Positions 1 through 10,050 are shown, counted from the stretch's first letter. The stretch: 64,000 nucleotides of DNA from Bombella pollinis (GCF_026385485.1 NZ_JANIDX010000002.1:62001-126000), one strand, 5' to 3'. The notes: a model not told the origin generated them from the letters alone. Made by a program: numbers and translations.

Positions 1-337
1 GTGTGCTGCGGATAGACGTGCACAGATTCGTCTTACGAGAGAGGCAAGACGGACATTCCCGACATTCCGGCGTGTAAAGAGGAATGACGTGATCGCCGGG
101 TCTCAGATGCTTCACACCTGCGCCTACCTCACGCACAATCCCTGCACCCTCATGCCCCAAGATAGAGGGGAACAGCCCCTCCGGGTCTTTACCGGAGAGT
201 GTATATTTATCCGTATGGCATAGCCCGGTAGCCATCAGCTCTACCAAAACTTCCCCTTCGCGAGGGCCTTCAAGCTGAATAGTATCGACAACCAGCGGTT
301 GTCCTGCCTCTAAAGCGATTGCAGCGCGAACATCCAT
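1..337 (-). CDS. S-(hydroxymethyl)glutathione dehydrogenase / class III alcohol dehydrogenase (N-terminal part; gene runs off the window)
   Basis: Translating the reverse strand from the ATG at 337-335 gives MDVRAAIALEAGQPLVV and about 112 residues. It contains the zinc-ligand motif GLCHTD, the GHEGAG block and a structural-zinc cysteine cluster (CRECPSC...LC), which is the N-terminal GroES-like domain of zinc-dependent class III alcohol dehydrogenases. Members oxidise the glutathione adduct of formaldehyde with NAD. AAGG about nine bases upstream supports the start. The rest of the gene, with the Rossmann domain, lies before base 1. It is divergent from the bestrophin gene. Family call firm; exact substrate inferred. 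Confidence 0.85.
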   Translation of the reverse strand, partial: MDVRAAIALEAGQPLVVDTIQLEGPREGEVLVELMATGLCHTDKYTLSGKDPEGLFPSILGHEGAGIVREVGAGVKHLRPGDHVIPLYTPECRECPSCLSRKTNLCTSIRST

Positions 338-447
338 TGCGTAATTACCTTGTTTCCACAGTTTCTGTTATCTGGATTGTGCCACAGAATGAGCGGGCTT
401 CAAGCCCTGATGTCATCACTGCTAATTTATGTGAGGATTCTGCCCCC

Positions 448-1323
448 GTGATCATCAAACGCCGGTACGGCTTCTCCATATTATTTAAGGAAATTATCCC
501 CCCTCTCGTTATCCTGACAGGATGGGATTGCGTGGTTGTGATTCTCTTCCAAATCTTCCATCAGGAATGGATGGAGCAACCTGCCTTACCCTTCTCCCTG
601 ATGGGGTCGGCTTTAGCTATCTTCCTCGGTATCCGCAATAATGCTGCTTATGCGCGCTGGTGGGAGGGACGTACCTTATGGGGCTCTGTCACCAATAATT
701 GCCGCTCTTTTGGCCGTGAGGTCGACTCCCTTCTCGGCGGAGCACCGGATCTTGCACGGGCTATGGCAGCCTATCCTTATATCCTCAAATCTTCCCTCAG
801 TAATAATGAACCTGATGCTGTCATTCGCACATTGCTAGATGAAGATACCTATAACTTTGTATTTTCATGCGGCAATCCAGCTAATGCATTGCTTTATAAG
901 CTGGGTCAGTCTGTCCGCCATCTTGTTATAGAACGTAATGTTGATGGTGCTGTTCATGGAACAGTGGATCGCATCCTCTCCGACCTTGCCAATGCACAAG
1001 GGGGGTTAGAGCGTATTCGTAATACACCATTACCGATTCAATATTCGATGCTACCGAATATCGTTACGCATTTATTTTGTATCTTACTTCCGCTTTCGGC
1101 TGTACAAACCTTAGGGTGGATTACTCCCTTAGGCTCCAGCATTATCGGGGTGCTCTTCCAAATGCTTGATAGAAGCGGGCGCAACCTGCAAGAACCCTTC
1201 CGCGATAGCCCTCATGCTCTACCTATGCTGACTATTAGCCGCACGATTGAGCGTGATTTGCTCCAACCCTTGGGGCAAAAGCCCCACCCCATGCCCACCC
1301 CACAATTTGGGCGTGTGCCGTAA
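448..1323 (+). CDS. Bestrophin-family (UPF0187) membrane channel protein
   Basis: The frame stays open from 319, but that overlaps the divergent dehydrogenase. The GTG at 448, preceded by a GTGAGGA ribosome site, gives 291 residues, the usual size of bacterial bestrophins. It begins MIIKRRYG, followed by a hydrophobic pair of helices, the family-like block FLGIRNNAAYARWWEGR after the second helix, and a C-terminal region with PNIVTHLF and EEPF-like LQEPFRDSPHALP. Bacterial bestrophins are pentameric ion channels of the inner membrane; selectivity cannot be read from sequence. It is a monocistronic-looking gene before carD. Confidence 0.8.
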   Translation: MIIKRRYGFSILFKEIIPPLVILTGWDCVVVILFQIFHQEWMEQPALPFSLMGSALAIFLGIRNNAAYARWWEGRTLWGSVTNNCRSFGREVDSLLGGAPDLARAMAAYPYILKSSLSNNEPDAVIRTLLDEDTYNFVFSCGNPANALLYKLGQSVRHLVIERNVDGAVHGTVDRILSDLANAQGGLERIRNTPLPIQYSMLPNIVTHLFCILLPLSAVQTLGWITPLGSSIIGVLFQMLDRSGRNLQEPFRDSPHALPMLTISRTIERDLLQPLGQKPHPMPTPQFGRVP

Positions 1324-1393
1324 TAACGGTATAAAAAGATTAATCAATGCGTAAAAACAAGACAACTTCCTCTTTTTCTGGTAGGGTCGCTAC

Positions 1394-1984
1394 ATGAACA
1401 ACAGCTTCAGAATGCCCCATAAGGGTGGTGTCACTGACGAGATGGCCCGCGCCGCCGCCGAGCACACTGCCCGTCAGAAAGACCCTGAGCAGGAAAAGAA
1501 TCCTTTCCGCGAGGGAGACGCTATCGTTTACGCAGCCCATGGTGTTGGCCGGGTTGACCGCATCGGCGAAGAAGAAATCGCTGATACGAAGATCGAAATG
1601 ATTCAGATTTCCTTCCCCGGCAATCAAATGACTTTGCGCATCCCACTGGCTAAGGCGCGCAAATCCGGCTTGCGTAAAATTGCAACGCGCGAGATTGTCG
1701 ATAAAGCCATGGCTGTGGTCAAAGGTAAGCCCCATGTTAGCCGTGGTATGTGGGCGCGTCGTGCTGTAGCGTATCAAGAGAAGATTAACTCTGGCGATCT
1801 CGTCCAAATCGCCGAAGTACTGCGCGACCTCCGCCGCAATGTCGATAGTTTGGATGGTAGCTTCTCTGAGCGGAAACTTTTTGAAGCCGCACAGGAACGC
1901 TTTGTTGCAGAGCTTGCCGTGTTGGAAAATAAAGACCCCGGCAAAGTTTTGGATGACCTTACCCAAACGATGAAAAACGCTTGA
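1394..1984 (+). CDS. carD: CarD-family transcriptional regulator (RNA polymerase-binding)
   Basis: A 196-residue protein with an N-terminal CarD/TRCF RNA polymerase-interacting domain around residues 38-100 (FREGDAIVYAAHGVGRVDRI) and a helical C-terminal domain containing the conserved segment RGMWARRAVAYQEKINSGD. Proteins of this type bind the beta subunit and stabilise open complexes, especially at rRNA and tRNA promoters. The first 35 residues are a polar extension. The ATG has a GTAGGG ribosome site nearby. It stands alone and is followed by a hairpin terminator. Assignment is confident; the regulon cannot be inferred. Confidence 0.92.
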   Translation: MNNSFRMPHKGGVTDEMARAAAEHTARQKDPEQEKNPFREGDAIVYAAHGVGRVDRIGEEEIADTKIEMIQISFPGNQMTLRIPLAKARKSGLRKIATREIVDKAMAVVKGKPHVSRGMWARRAVAYQEKINSGDLVQIAEVLRDLRRNVDSLDGSFSERKLFEAAQERFVAELAVLENKDPGKVLDDLTQTMKNA

Positions 1985-1993
1985 TTTTCCTCT

Positions 1994-2028
1994 CCCTCTC
2001 CCACAGGATTCCTGCTGGGAGGGGTTTT
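1994..2028 (+). terminator. Hairpin terminator after carD
   Basis: CTCCC(A)CAGG at 1998-2007 pairs with CCTG(CT)GGGAG at 2011-2021 around a three-base loop, followed by GGG and a short TTTT. The T run is weak, so termination may be partial. Confidence 0.55.
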
Positions 2029-2066
2029 CCTTCCCACAACCCTAACGGGAAAGGTTTGAGGTTTAT

Positions 2067-2867
2067 ATGTCCACAAATCCATCAAAACGTTTTAAAGGGC
2101 AGAAGGTCCTCATCACTGGGGCATCTCAGGGAATTGGTGAGGCTGCTGCACAATATTTTGCCAAAGAAGGGGCCCGCGTTGCTATTAATGGCCGTAAAGA
2201 AGATAAGTTACGGGCCGTTTTAGAGACATTGCCTAAAGTCGAGGCAGGTGAACACGTCATCGCTACAGGTGATATTTCACATGAGGAGACAGTCCAAAAG
2301 CTCTTTAAAGAGAGTATTGAGACCATGGGCGGCTTGGATGTACTCATTTGCAATGCCGGGTATCAAATCCCTTCCCCTTCTGAAGATGTCAAATTGGCGG
2401 ATTTTGAAGGTGTATTATCCGTTAATGTCACAGGGGTGATGCTTTGCTGCCGCGAAGCCCTGCGCTATTGGCTAAAACACGGGATTAAAGGGAGGGTTGT
2501 TGTCAACTCCTCTGTGCATCAATTAATCCCTAAGCCCCATTATCTAGGTTATTCTGCCTCTAAAGGGGCAGTCGATAATATGGTGCGTACATTAGCGTTG
2601 GAATATGCCTCCCGCGGCATCCGCGTTAACGCTGTCGCCCCCGGTGCTATTGTGACACCAATCAACGATTCATGGGTAAAAGACCCTGAGCAATATAAAG
2701 CCGTTGCCAGCCATATCCCTATGAAACGACCGGGTGAAAGCCAAGAAATTGCCGATGCTATGGGCTTCCTCGCTTCTGAGGAAAGCAGCTACATTACAGG
2801 GCAGACGCTCTATGTCGATGGGGGGTTAACCCTCTTTGGGGATTTTGAGAAGAACTGGTCTTCCTAA
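2067..2867 (+). CDS. SDR-family oxidoreductase, glucose 1-dehydrogenase-like
   Basis: This 266-residue classical short-chain dehydrogenase has the cofactor motif TGASQGIG (17-24), the NAG motif (96-98), and catalytic Ser149, Tyr162 and Lys166 (YSASK). NGR after beta-strand 2 (41-43), with no acidic residue there, suggests NADP(H) rather than NAD(H). The C-terminal YVDGG block is typical of the glucose 1-dehydrogenase/3-oxoacyl reductase branch. The role is probably cytoplasmic sugar or polyol oxidoreduction. Substrate is inferred from the subfamily only. It is transcribed alone between carD and a convergent YceI gene. Confidence 0.8.
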   Translation: MSTNPSKRFKGQKVLITGASQGIGEAAAQYFAKEGARVAINGRKEDKLRAVLETLPKVEAGEHVIATGDISHEETVQKLFKESIETMGGLDVLICNAGYQIPSPSEDVKLADFEGVLSVNVTGVMLCCREALRYWLKHGIKGRVVVNSSVHQLIPKPHYLGYSASKGAVDNMVRTLALEYASRGIRVNAVAPGAIVTPINDSWVKDPEQYKAVASHIPMKRPGESQEIADAMGFLASEESSYITGQTLYVDGGLTLFGDFEKNWSS

Positions 2868-2886
2868 TCCCTTACCCTAGGGTCTA

Positions 2887-2919
2887 TGGAGGATGGTTTT
2901 CGTCAAGCGGCCATCCTCC
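2887..2919. terminator. Inverted repeat between convergent genes, candidate bidirectional terminator
   Basis: GGAGGATGG (2888-2896) and CCATCCTCC (2911-2919) form a perfect 9-bp stem with a 14-base loop, in the 72-bp gap between the convergent SDR and YceI genes. Neither side has a T tract, so it may act as a transcript-end stabiliser or a weak terminator. Confidence 0.45.
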
Positions 2920-2939
2920 GCAGCATCTAACTATAACTA

Positions 2940-3584
2940 TTAATCGTCTTGATCTTTGGAGGCAGGCTGTACAGCCTGCCGCTCAAACGCACCAGCAATC
3001 CGCAATTCTACTTCATCGCTGATATATGGGACGAACATTTTAATCCCAAACTCACTCCGTTTGATGGTCCCTGTTGCGTCAAAGCCCACTGTGTATTGTT
3101 TATCCAGCATATTAACACCCGCCCCAATAAAATGAACATGCAAGGTCTCTGGGCGTGTTATCCCATGCAGGGTCAAGTTACCCGTTACAAGGGCATCATT
3201 AGGCCCTGTTTGCTTCACACTTACGGAGACAAACTCCGCCTTAGGGAATTGCGCGGCCCCTAGCCATGCGTCACTTTTCAATTCTTCTGTCAGTTTGCTG
3301 CTGGTTGTTTGGACAGAGGCAATGGGGAGAGACACTGTTAGACTAGAGGATTCAGGCTGCCGAGGGTCCAAAATAAGGGTGCCAGACGCCCCAGAAAACA
3401 ACCCCTCATAAACAGTAAAGCCCAGATGCAAAACTGAGAAACTAACCTGTGTATGGAGAGGCTCGACCCTATAATACCCCCCTTGGATTGCCGCTGACTC
3501 ACCGCTTACTTGGGCGAAAGCCGCTACCGGTGCGGCGCATGTTAATGCCATTGCGGCAAGAAGACTACGAGAGGTCAACAACAT
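2940..3584 (-). CDS. YceI-family secreted protein (polyisoprenoid-binding-like)
   Basis: A 214-residue protein with a Sec signal peptide (residues 1-24, cleavage likely after AFA) and a YceI lipocalin-like domain: YRVEPLHTQVSFSVLHLGF near the N-terminus, then DAWLGAAQFPKAEFVS, and GNLTLHGITRPETL and GTIKRSEFGI in the second half. These barrels bind isoprenoids or other lipids in the periplasm. The last dozen residues are polar and acidic. It lies downstream of tamB on the same strand with a 72-bp gap. Family certain; ligand unknown. Confidence 0.85.
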   Translation of the reverse strand: MLLTSRSLLAAMALTCAAPVAAFAQVSGESAAIQGGYYRVEPLHTQVSFSVLHLGFTVYEGLFSGASGTLILDPRQPESSSLTVSLPIASVQTTSSKLTEELKSDAWLGAAQFPKAEFVSVSVKQTGPNDALVTGNLTLHGITRPETLHVHFIGAGVNMLDKQYTVGFDATGTIKRSEFGIKMFVPYISDEVELRIAGAFERQAVQPASKDQDD

Positions 3585-3656
3585 ACCAAGGTCACCCTTT
3601 TTAGGACTGTAGAAACATAAATGTATAATTCTCTATCATCTTTACAGAGATGTCCC

Positions 3657-6600
3657 TTAATAATCTATCCCATAAGAAAGCCCAATGCTGGAGCCAGGGT
3701 CATTTTCTGGCGTGGTAAAGCCCGTCACTTGCCCGCCTGTACCAATAGTCGTGTTAAGTTGAAGCCTTTTTGTAAGGTCTACTTTTACCTGTGCTTGCGT
3801 CCCTTTACTGGAAAGCCCTTCCCTTGCGCCAACATAAACACGTTTTGTAATATATTTGCCAGCTTCCAAACTCGTACCGCCATTACCAACGCTACTCCCC
3901 CCACCTATAGCAAGATGATCTAACCCTAGGCCATTCCTCACCTTACTCATGGGGTCAAAAGCCGAGCCACCCCCAATCTGCACAACCGCCACCCCCAAAG
4001 ATGCTAATTGAGCAGGCGATAAGGAGCTACGCTTTGTCCCAAAAAGCAAAATCGATAATACCTCATCGCGCGGTAATTGAGGGTTAGAAACAAACTCAAA
4101 CTTTGGCTCACTCGCATAACCACGAACGAGCAAACTCGCTAATGTGCCATCCGCATTACGATCAGCGCGAAAATCTATTGTCGGATCTAATTTATGCACT
4201 GCACTAGCCCCAGAAAAACCAATTTCCCCCCGCGTAAAATTAAGATTAATCCCCGCTAAGTTAAAATTACCCTGCTTGAGGGAAATCCCCCCCGTCACAA
4301 CGGGGGCCGTACTCAACCCTCCAATATGTAATTTCCCCTGCATTTCAGCAAAAAGCCCATGCCCACGCACAAATAATGCCCCCGGGGACATGACATTAAC
4401 ATTCAAGCCAATAATCATCTTGGGCGGTGGCTTAACTGGCGTCTTGGTTTGTTCTGGTGTAATAATCTCTAGTTGCGGCACAGAGGCCGGCATGGAATCC
4501 GGTATCGTGATGGCTGCCTCTGGGATAGTAACATCCCCCTCTACATCCAACCGTGTTGCTGCTTGGCCATAAATATGAAGCCGACTATCTATCAGCTCGG
4601 TCAATAAATCACTTTGAACTGGCTGCGCCTTATCCATGGTAAAATGAACATCCACCGGCAGACCGGGTTGTAACGCGCCAATCTGCCCCGTTACCCCTAA
4701 AGAGCCTTGCCCTGCGCGCGCGGTAAAATGCTCGATTGTGAGGCGATCGCCCTGCGCTTTGATGAGGCCATCTCCTGCCTCAACATGCACACCATCGGCA
4801 TATTCCTCGAACGAGCCATTATGTAATTGAATTGACCCTGTAAGCTGCGGCTGTTTGAGAAGGCCATTTACGCTAAGGTCTAAGTCCAACTGTCCCCCGG
4901 CCCCCATACCATCAGCCCCTAAAAACGCATTGGCAATGGAAAGGTCCGCTCGTCCTTTTGCGGCTACAGCAAATTGTCCCGTAGGAGATAATGGCACCTT
5001 CCCTGAAAGTATGAAGACCAACGGCTCCCCCGCACGGAATGTCGTATGAAGGAGTGCCTGCGTCCCGGCTAAATCGGCCTCTATATGCAGTTGCCCCGCC
5101 GGTAAGGAAGCTGTCGCAGCACTGATGAAACGAAGACCGCGCCCCTCCACCGTAAACCGCCCGGTAGGAGAGGCTAATGTGCCGCGTAGTTTTGCCGCCG
5201 CAGAGACATCCCCCTCCGCCTGTAAAGCCGGTAGAAACGGTGCGGCTAGCGCGGGGGTGATATGTTCCAATCGCGCTTCAAGAACCAGATTTGGCTTTAT
5301 CGTCCCGTTGAGGAAAACACGCCCAGCCACGCCATGAGGCGGGCTAAGCTCTACCGCCATATGCTCCACGGCGAGGTCCGCCCCATAACGCACAATGGCA
5401 GGGGCTGTTAATTTGAATCTATCGCCCTTTATAGACGCTAACGCCCTATCCACTCTAACGCTGTGCTCTGGTAGATGGAGCTGTGCGGCGGCATCAAACC
5501 GCGCAGGCGCGTGCATAACATTTTCAAACGCTCCACGGGCTTGCACATCCAACGCTGTTTGCGGCCCTTTGAGAGAAAGCTGTGCCGCCCCCGTTATTTC
5601 TTTAAACCGCACCCCTGTAAGATGCAGATTCATCACCACATTAGGATTCTGCGTTATATTATGTAAATCAGCCTGCAAATGCGCTGCCTTAACGGCATAA
5701 TCTTTCATGAAGGCCTGACCATCAAGCGCAATCTGCATATGGTCATGCGCCGTATTTTCCATATCCACATGGAGATGCCCCGTAAGGGATTGGCCAATTA
5801 AGCGGCTAAATATATCCAATCGCGGCACATTAAGCATGACCTCCCCTTGCGGAACCATCGTCCCCGCTGGGAGCAACAAAGAGGCACGCCCCTGCGCGTC
5901 TTTCCACGCTAATTTATGGAGATCTGCTTTTATCGTCCCATCGCTCGCACGCTCAAATTGTGTATCTACAATAAGAGGTGCGCGATCCAACATGCCCTCT
6001 ATATGTAACATCCCTTGAGGATGAGAAGGCAGATGCGCCACATCCGCCGTCATCTCCAACGGGGCTACAGGGAGGGAGGCTGAAGGATGAACAACGCCCA
6101 ACGCCCCCGCAAGACGGGTATGGACTGCCATATCATCCAAAGGCCCTTGCAGCTCTGCCTGCAAGGCTGCATGGCCCCGCAAGACTTTGTGCAAAGCTTC
6201 TAAATCCGGCAATGATAGCTTTACAGAAGAAGATAAATGCCTCTTTGCATCAAGCTGCCCCGCCCCCTCTAGCTGAAAGCCACGCCCTGTTAGAGCTGCC
6301 TGCTTTACGAGGAAGGCACCATCATTTTGCTGTGCAAGATGGAACGTAAGGGTGCCTTTCGGCCCGATGAGAGCCATAAGAGGCGGAGGGCCTTTGTCTA
6401 TACCAAATTGCCCCCCTAACGCCGCGGATAATGCTCCGCTTTGCCGTAAGGGTACGGTAAAATCCCCCAATAAATGCGCTGTCCCCTCGACCTTCTGCCC
6501 CATAAGGGCTGTGAGGTCTGGTAGTTTGTCTATAGCAAGCTGCACATGGCCAGAAAGCTGGTTCTCTACCTTCCCCGTAACATCTAACGCCATAGCCTCA

Positions 6601-7835
6601 TGCTTGATATGAATCTGATACGGCTTTCCCTCTTGCTGGGGTGCAAGCATGGCCTCTATCGTCAGAGGTGCTGAAGCCAAAAGAGACGAAGCCTTACCCG
6701 GCAAGCTAATCCCATCAAAACGAGCGGATAAAGCGAGATGATCTGCCCCTCTGCCCACTGTCTTTTGACGGGAGGTTGTATCATCTAAAGCAGCGGCTAG
6801 GCTGTTTCCTTGCCCTTCAAATTGTACGGACATATGCCCAATACCCGCACCTGCGGCGAGCAAACCCGCCCCTTCTAACTTAACCGTGCCATAAGGTGCG
6901 CGGAGCGGGCCGTGAAGCTCCGCCTCCATCATCAAGCTCTCCCACCCCAAACCGGGGCGCAAGGTCATAGCCGGAGCATTGAGGGAAAAATGCAGGTCAT
7001 GTGTATATTGGATGAGGTTTAGCTCGCCCCTCAATATAACTAACAGCGGTGTGGCCTGATGGATCATCGCCGCTTGTATGGCCAAATTGGTCTTTAAGGC
7101 CTCATAAGGACCCTCCGCCGTAACATCAATCGACAACGGGTCTAGCACACCAACCGTTCCCGGCATGGCGGCAAAACCATTTACGGATTCATCATAATGC
7201 ACATTGCTCATCATCTGATGACGGTCCATCCGAAAGTGCAAGCGCAAATACGCTGGGTTATCTAACCGCTTCATGAACAGATGGAGCTGCATAGGCGGCG
7301 CATCTGCAAAAGAGATGGGCTTAGAGAATGCACTCACATCCTTTATCTGCATATCACCAGACAGCTGCATAGACACTGCTTGCCCCATCACAGATGGGCC
7401 GAGTGTCAAACGCGGTATAGCTAGCTTATCAAGCCGCACACCCCATGCTGGCAGGCCTGTCGAAGGATGAGATGATGGAGGTGATGGTGGGAAAACGGGG
7501 TTACGCTTATAATCAAGCGTCTCAGCAGCGATCGTGCGTACACGGATGGTTTTTCCCAGCAGATCGAATAAACTTAGACGCAGCTCTAGCCCACGCCCTT
7601 CCAACCAAATGCCTTGCTGGTCTTTCAAAACAATATGCGCCAAAGAGAGATGCCACGGCAAAACGCTTTGCATCCCCTCTATCGCCACCATCCCACCCGT
7701 CCAATTTGGGACTTTATGCTCAATAAAACGCTTCGTTGGGGGCAAATTGATGCCTATGAGAGCAACAATCACCACACAATCCAGCACAATACCTACATAG
7801 GCACTATAACGGAGAAACCTACGCCAAAAGAGCAT
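3657..7835 (-). CDS. tamB: Translocation and assembly module subunit TamB (DUF490)
   Basis: A protein of about 1392 residues with one N-terminal membrane anchor (after MLFWRRFLRY) followed by a very long beta-rich, AsmA-like repetitive body and a C-terminal DUF490 region (LNLTRGEIGFSG-like block, DEVLSILLFG, and GIDY end). TamB spans the periplasm, works with TamA and is implicated in outer-membrane protein or phospholipid transport. The frame extends upstream, but the ATG at 7835 shares a base with the tamA stop (TGATG) and has GGGGGAG upstream, so coupled translation from there is preferred. Confidence 0.9.
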   Translation of the reverse strand: MLFWRRFLRYSAYVGIVLDCVVIVALIGINLPPTKRFIEHKVPNWTGGMVAIEGMQSVLPWHLSLAHIVLKDQQGIWLEGRGLELRLSLFDLLGKTIRVRTIAAETLDYKRNPVFPPSPPSSHPSTGLPAWGVRLDKLAIPRLTLGPSVMGQAVSMQLSGDMQIKDVSAFSKPISFADAPPMQLHLFMKRLDNPAYLRLHFRMDRHQMMSNVHYDESVNGFAAMPGTVGVLDPLSIDVTAEGPYEALKTNLAIQAAMIHQATPLLVILRGELNLIQYTHDLHFSLNAPAMTLRPGLGWESLMMEAELHGPLRAPYGTVKLEGAGLLAAGAGIGHMSVQFEGQGNSLAAALDDTTSRQKTVGRGADHLALSARFDGISLPGKASSLLASAPLTIEAMLAPQQEGKPYQIHIKHEAMALDVTGKVENQLSGHVQLAIDKLPDLTALMGQKVEGTAHLLGDFTVPLRQSGALSAALGGQFGIDKGPPPLMALIGPKGTLTFHLAQQNDGAFLVKQAALTGRGFQLEGAGQLDAKRHLSSSVKLSLPDLEALHKVLRGHAALQAELQGPLDDMAVHTRLAGALGVVHPSASLPVAPLEMTADVAHLPSHPQGMLHIEGMLDRAPLIVDTQFERASDGTIKADLHKLAWKDAQGRASLLLPAGTMVPQGEVMLNVPRLDIFSRLIGQSLTGHLHVDMENTAHDHMQIALDGQAFMKDYAVKAAHLQADLHNITQNPNVVMNLHLTGVRFKEITGAAQLSLKGPQTALDVQARGAFENVMHAPARFDAAAQLHLPEHSVRVDRALASIKGDRFKLTAPAIVRYGADLAVEHMAVELSPPHGVAGRVFLNGTIKPNLVLEARLEHITPALAAPFLPALQAEGDVSAAAKLRGTLASPTGRFTVEGRGLRFISAATASLPAGQLHIEADLAGTQALLHTTFRAGEPLVFILSGKVPLSPTGQFAVAAKGRADLSIANAFLGADGMGAGGQLDLDLSVNGLLKQPQLTGSIQLHNGSFEEYADGVHVEAGDGLIKAQGDRLTIEHFTARAGQGSLGVTGQIGALQPGLPVDVHFTMDKAQPVQSDLLTELIDSRLHIYGQAATRLDVEGDVTIPEAAITIPDSMPASVPQLEIITPEQTKTPVKPPPKMIIGLNVNVMSPGALFVRGHGLFAEMQGKLHIGGLSTAPVVTGGISLKQGNFNLAGINLNFTRGEIGFSGASAVHKLDPTIDFRADRNADGTLASLLVRGYASEPKFEFVSNPQLPRDEVLSILLFGTKRSSLSPAQLASLGVAVVQIGGGSAFDPMSKVRNGLGLDHLAIGGGSSVGNGGTSLEAGKYITKRVYVGAREGLSSKGTQAQVKVDLTKRLQLNTTIGTGGQVTGFTTPENDPGSSIGLSYGIDY

Positions 7836-9886
7836 CAAAATGTCTCCCCCAACCCTAAATAAAGTTCCCACCGGTCTCCCCGTTCAGCCCGATGAAGCGG
7901 GAAGGCGACATCCACACGCACAGGGCCTATGGGCGTAAAATACCGCACACCACCACCATACCCAACCCGTAGCTTACCATGCGCAGGGATAGAGCCTGAA
8001 CTTACCTGACCTGCATCAACAAACCCAACTACCCCCAGATTCTTAGGCAGTCTTTGACGAAACTCCACAGTCCCTGCATCCATAGCTGTGCCACCAATCG
8101 CATATTTTGTATGTTGATATTGCGGCCCAACCCCTTGATACCGATAACCACGAACAGAGCCCGGTCCCCCGGCATAGAGCCTTTGGTCTGGTGGTAAATG
8201 CCATGTCGTTGCCCCTTGTACGGACCCAACCATTGCACGCAGGGCAATAACACTATTCCCCGGTTTGGTTAGCCCTAGATGGGTAAGGTCAAAATATGTG
8301 GAGGCCTGTGCATTCATAGGGATAAAAAAGGAGGTTTGATGCTCTAGCGATAAAGAAGGCGTCACCCCAATAGAGGCTTTCACACCATGAGTTGCTGGTT
8401 CAATCGGATTGGAGCGATGGGTGCCGTCATAGTCCAACTGAAGGGGAAGAGACGCGATGAAATATTCCGCCTTATGGCCAAATTGCCGAATATGCTCTTG
8501 TTCCACCGTAGCCCCTATACTGCCTGAAAGGTCCTTCCCTAACGGACGAGACACCCCACCATGAAGCAAGAAGGCCGTTTGTCCATAGGAATAAAGGAGC
8601 TGTCGAATCCCCTCCAACCGCACATTAAGCGTCTGACTACGTTTGAGAAAATCAGGCTTTGTAAAATCGACATAAGCGTCATAGCCCACACCTTGTTGTG
8701 CCGTACCGCCCAGCCCGGTTGCCAAAGCCGCAACACGCAACTGCTCCCCATTCCCCAAAAGGTTGCGATGCAGCCACGAAACACCTGCTCGCCCGCCAAG
8801 GTCAGTCGAATACCCAACATCGCCAGTGATACGATGGCGTTTGCCTTCATCAAAATCAAAGCTGAGAGGCAATGCCCCCTCTGCCCCAGCGGGTAAGGGA
8901 GGAGCTTTCCCTTTTTTATCAACCTTCCCTTTTGCTGAAGCCCCTTGAGGGGGCAAAGGCAGGACATAATCCGCATTACGTTGTTGGATGGAGGAAAATA
9001 GACCTGTACTCCCTAAATCCAATCGTGCTTGCTCAATAGCAGAGGGTTGATAAAGCTGCCCCTCTTTTAACGCTAAACGCCGCCTTACATATCGCTCCTT
9101 AACGCGCTTTAGCCCCTCCAACGCGATAGGGCCGACAATCAATTTGGGCCCGCGTTTCATCTTGATATAAACATCAATCTGATGATTCGGCCGCAACATC
9201 GCTTGGGGGGTCTGTACGTCTGCAAGGCCATACCCTTCCTCTTGCAGAAAATGAGAAAGCCGCCCTTGCGCTGCTAAAATATCCCCTGCAATGGCCGGTT
9301 GCCCTTCTTGCACTCCCATACTCTTACGCTCTGCTTCAGAGAGGCTAGGCTCTTTATCCTTCGCAAGCCCCTCCGCAGGCGTGGCCGCTAAGGGAGTAAT
9401 AACAATCTGTCCTATCGTAAATTGTATGCCCGGTTCTGCTTGGATGCGCACCTGAACCTTATCGTCTGCTTCAGCCTCATTAAGGAAAGAAGCGAGGTCA
9501 GGAGCGGTCCCCTCAAGAGTTTTGCCATGGAGGGACACGCGCACCACAACACGCCCTGCATAATATCCACGCGACTGCAACGCCCCTTGCAAACGCGCAT
9601 AATCCCCCCTTATGCGCCCTGCTAACGCATAAGGCCCCACATGCCGCGTTTTTTGCAAACTCACAAGCTGAGAGGCCGCTGCCATATTATCGCTAATGGT
9701 TGTATCATCTGTTTGAGCAATATCGACCTCATAAGCGACGCCCTTTTTGGGAAGGGCCTGCACCTTAGGGAGGCTGTCATTTTGTTCTGCGGCAAAAAGA
9801 TGCGTTGGTACGATGAGAGAGACTATACACAGCACTCTCCTAACACCGCACAGTTTTTTATTGATGCCCTCAGTCAAACGCTGCAC
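7835..9886 (-). CDS. tamA: Outer-membrane protein TamA (BamA/Omp85 family)
   Basis: A 683-residue Omp85 protein with a GTG start, a signal sequence (VLCIVSLIVPTHLFAAEQ), POTRA domains over roughly residues 90-320, and a C-terminal 16-strand barrel that contains the family motif VRGYRYQ (GPGSVRGYRYQGVGP) and ends with aromatic GLGETF. A proline/glycine/lysine-rich linker at about residues 315-335 separates POTRA and barrel. It inserts in the outer membrane and partners with TamB, which follows with a one-base overlap. The exact start is uncertain; GTG codons further in are possible. Confidence 0.88.
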   Translation of the reverse strand: MQRLTEGINKKLCGVRRVLCIVSLIVPTHLFAAEQNDSLPKVQALPKKGVAYEVDIAQTDDTTISDNMAAASQLVSLQKTRHVGPYALAGRIRGDYARLQGALQSRGYYAGRVVVRVSLHGKTLEGTAPDLASFLNEAEADDKVQVRIQAEPGIQFTIGQIVITPLAATPAEGLAKDKEPSLSEAERKSMGVQEGQPAIAGDILAAQGRLSHFLQEEGYGLADVQTPQAMLRPNHQIDVYIKMKRGPKLIVGPIALEGLKRVKERYVRRRLALKEGQLYQPSAIEQARLDLGSTGLFSSIQQRNADYVLPLPPQGASAKGKVDKKGKAPPLPAGAEGALPLSFDFDEGKRHRITGDVGYSTDLGGRAGVSWLHRNLLGNGEQLRVAALATGLGGTAQQGVGYDAYVDFTKPDFLKRSQTLNVRLEGIRQLLYSYGQTAFLLHGGVSRPLGKDLSGSIGATVEQEHIRQFGHKAEYFIASLPLQLDYDGTHRSNPIEPATHGVKASIGVTPSLSLEHQTSFFIPMNAQASTYFDLTHLGLTKPGNSVIALRAMVGSVQGATTWHLPPDQRLYAGGPGSVRGYRYQGVGPQYQHTKYAIGGTAMDAGTVEFRQRLPKNLGVVGFVDAGQVSSGSIPAHGKLRVGYGGGVRYFTPIGPVRVDVAFPLHRAERGDRWELYLGLGETF

Positions 9887-10050
9887 ACCACCATAGACGA
9901 GACTGCCCTCCCTTTATCGCACCCACTGGCCAATGCAAAAGTGTCTATTCTGTCATTTATCGTTAAGATAGCTGTTAAGAGAGTATAAACACTATCCCCT
10001 ATGTCGGATAATGATTGTCTCTCTCCCCTAAAACGCTTATTTAATGCATT

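Noticed and set aside
1340..1966. Long reverse-strand open frame opposite carD
   Set aside because: It lies wholly over the clear carD gene, has no recognisable domain or ribosome site, and looks like a coding shadow.
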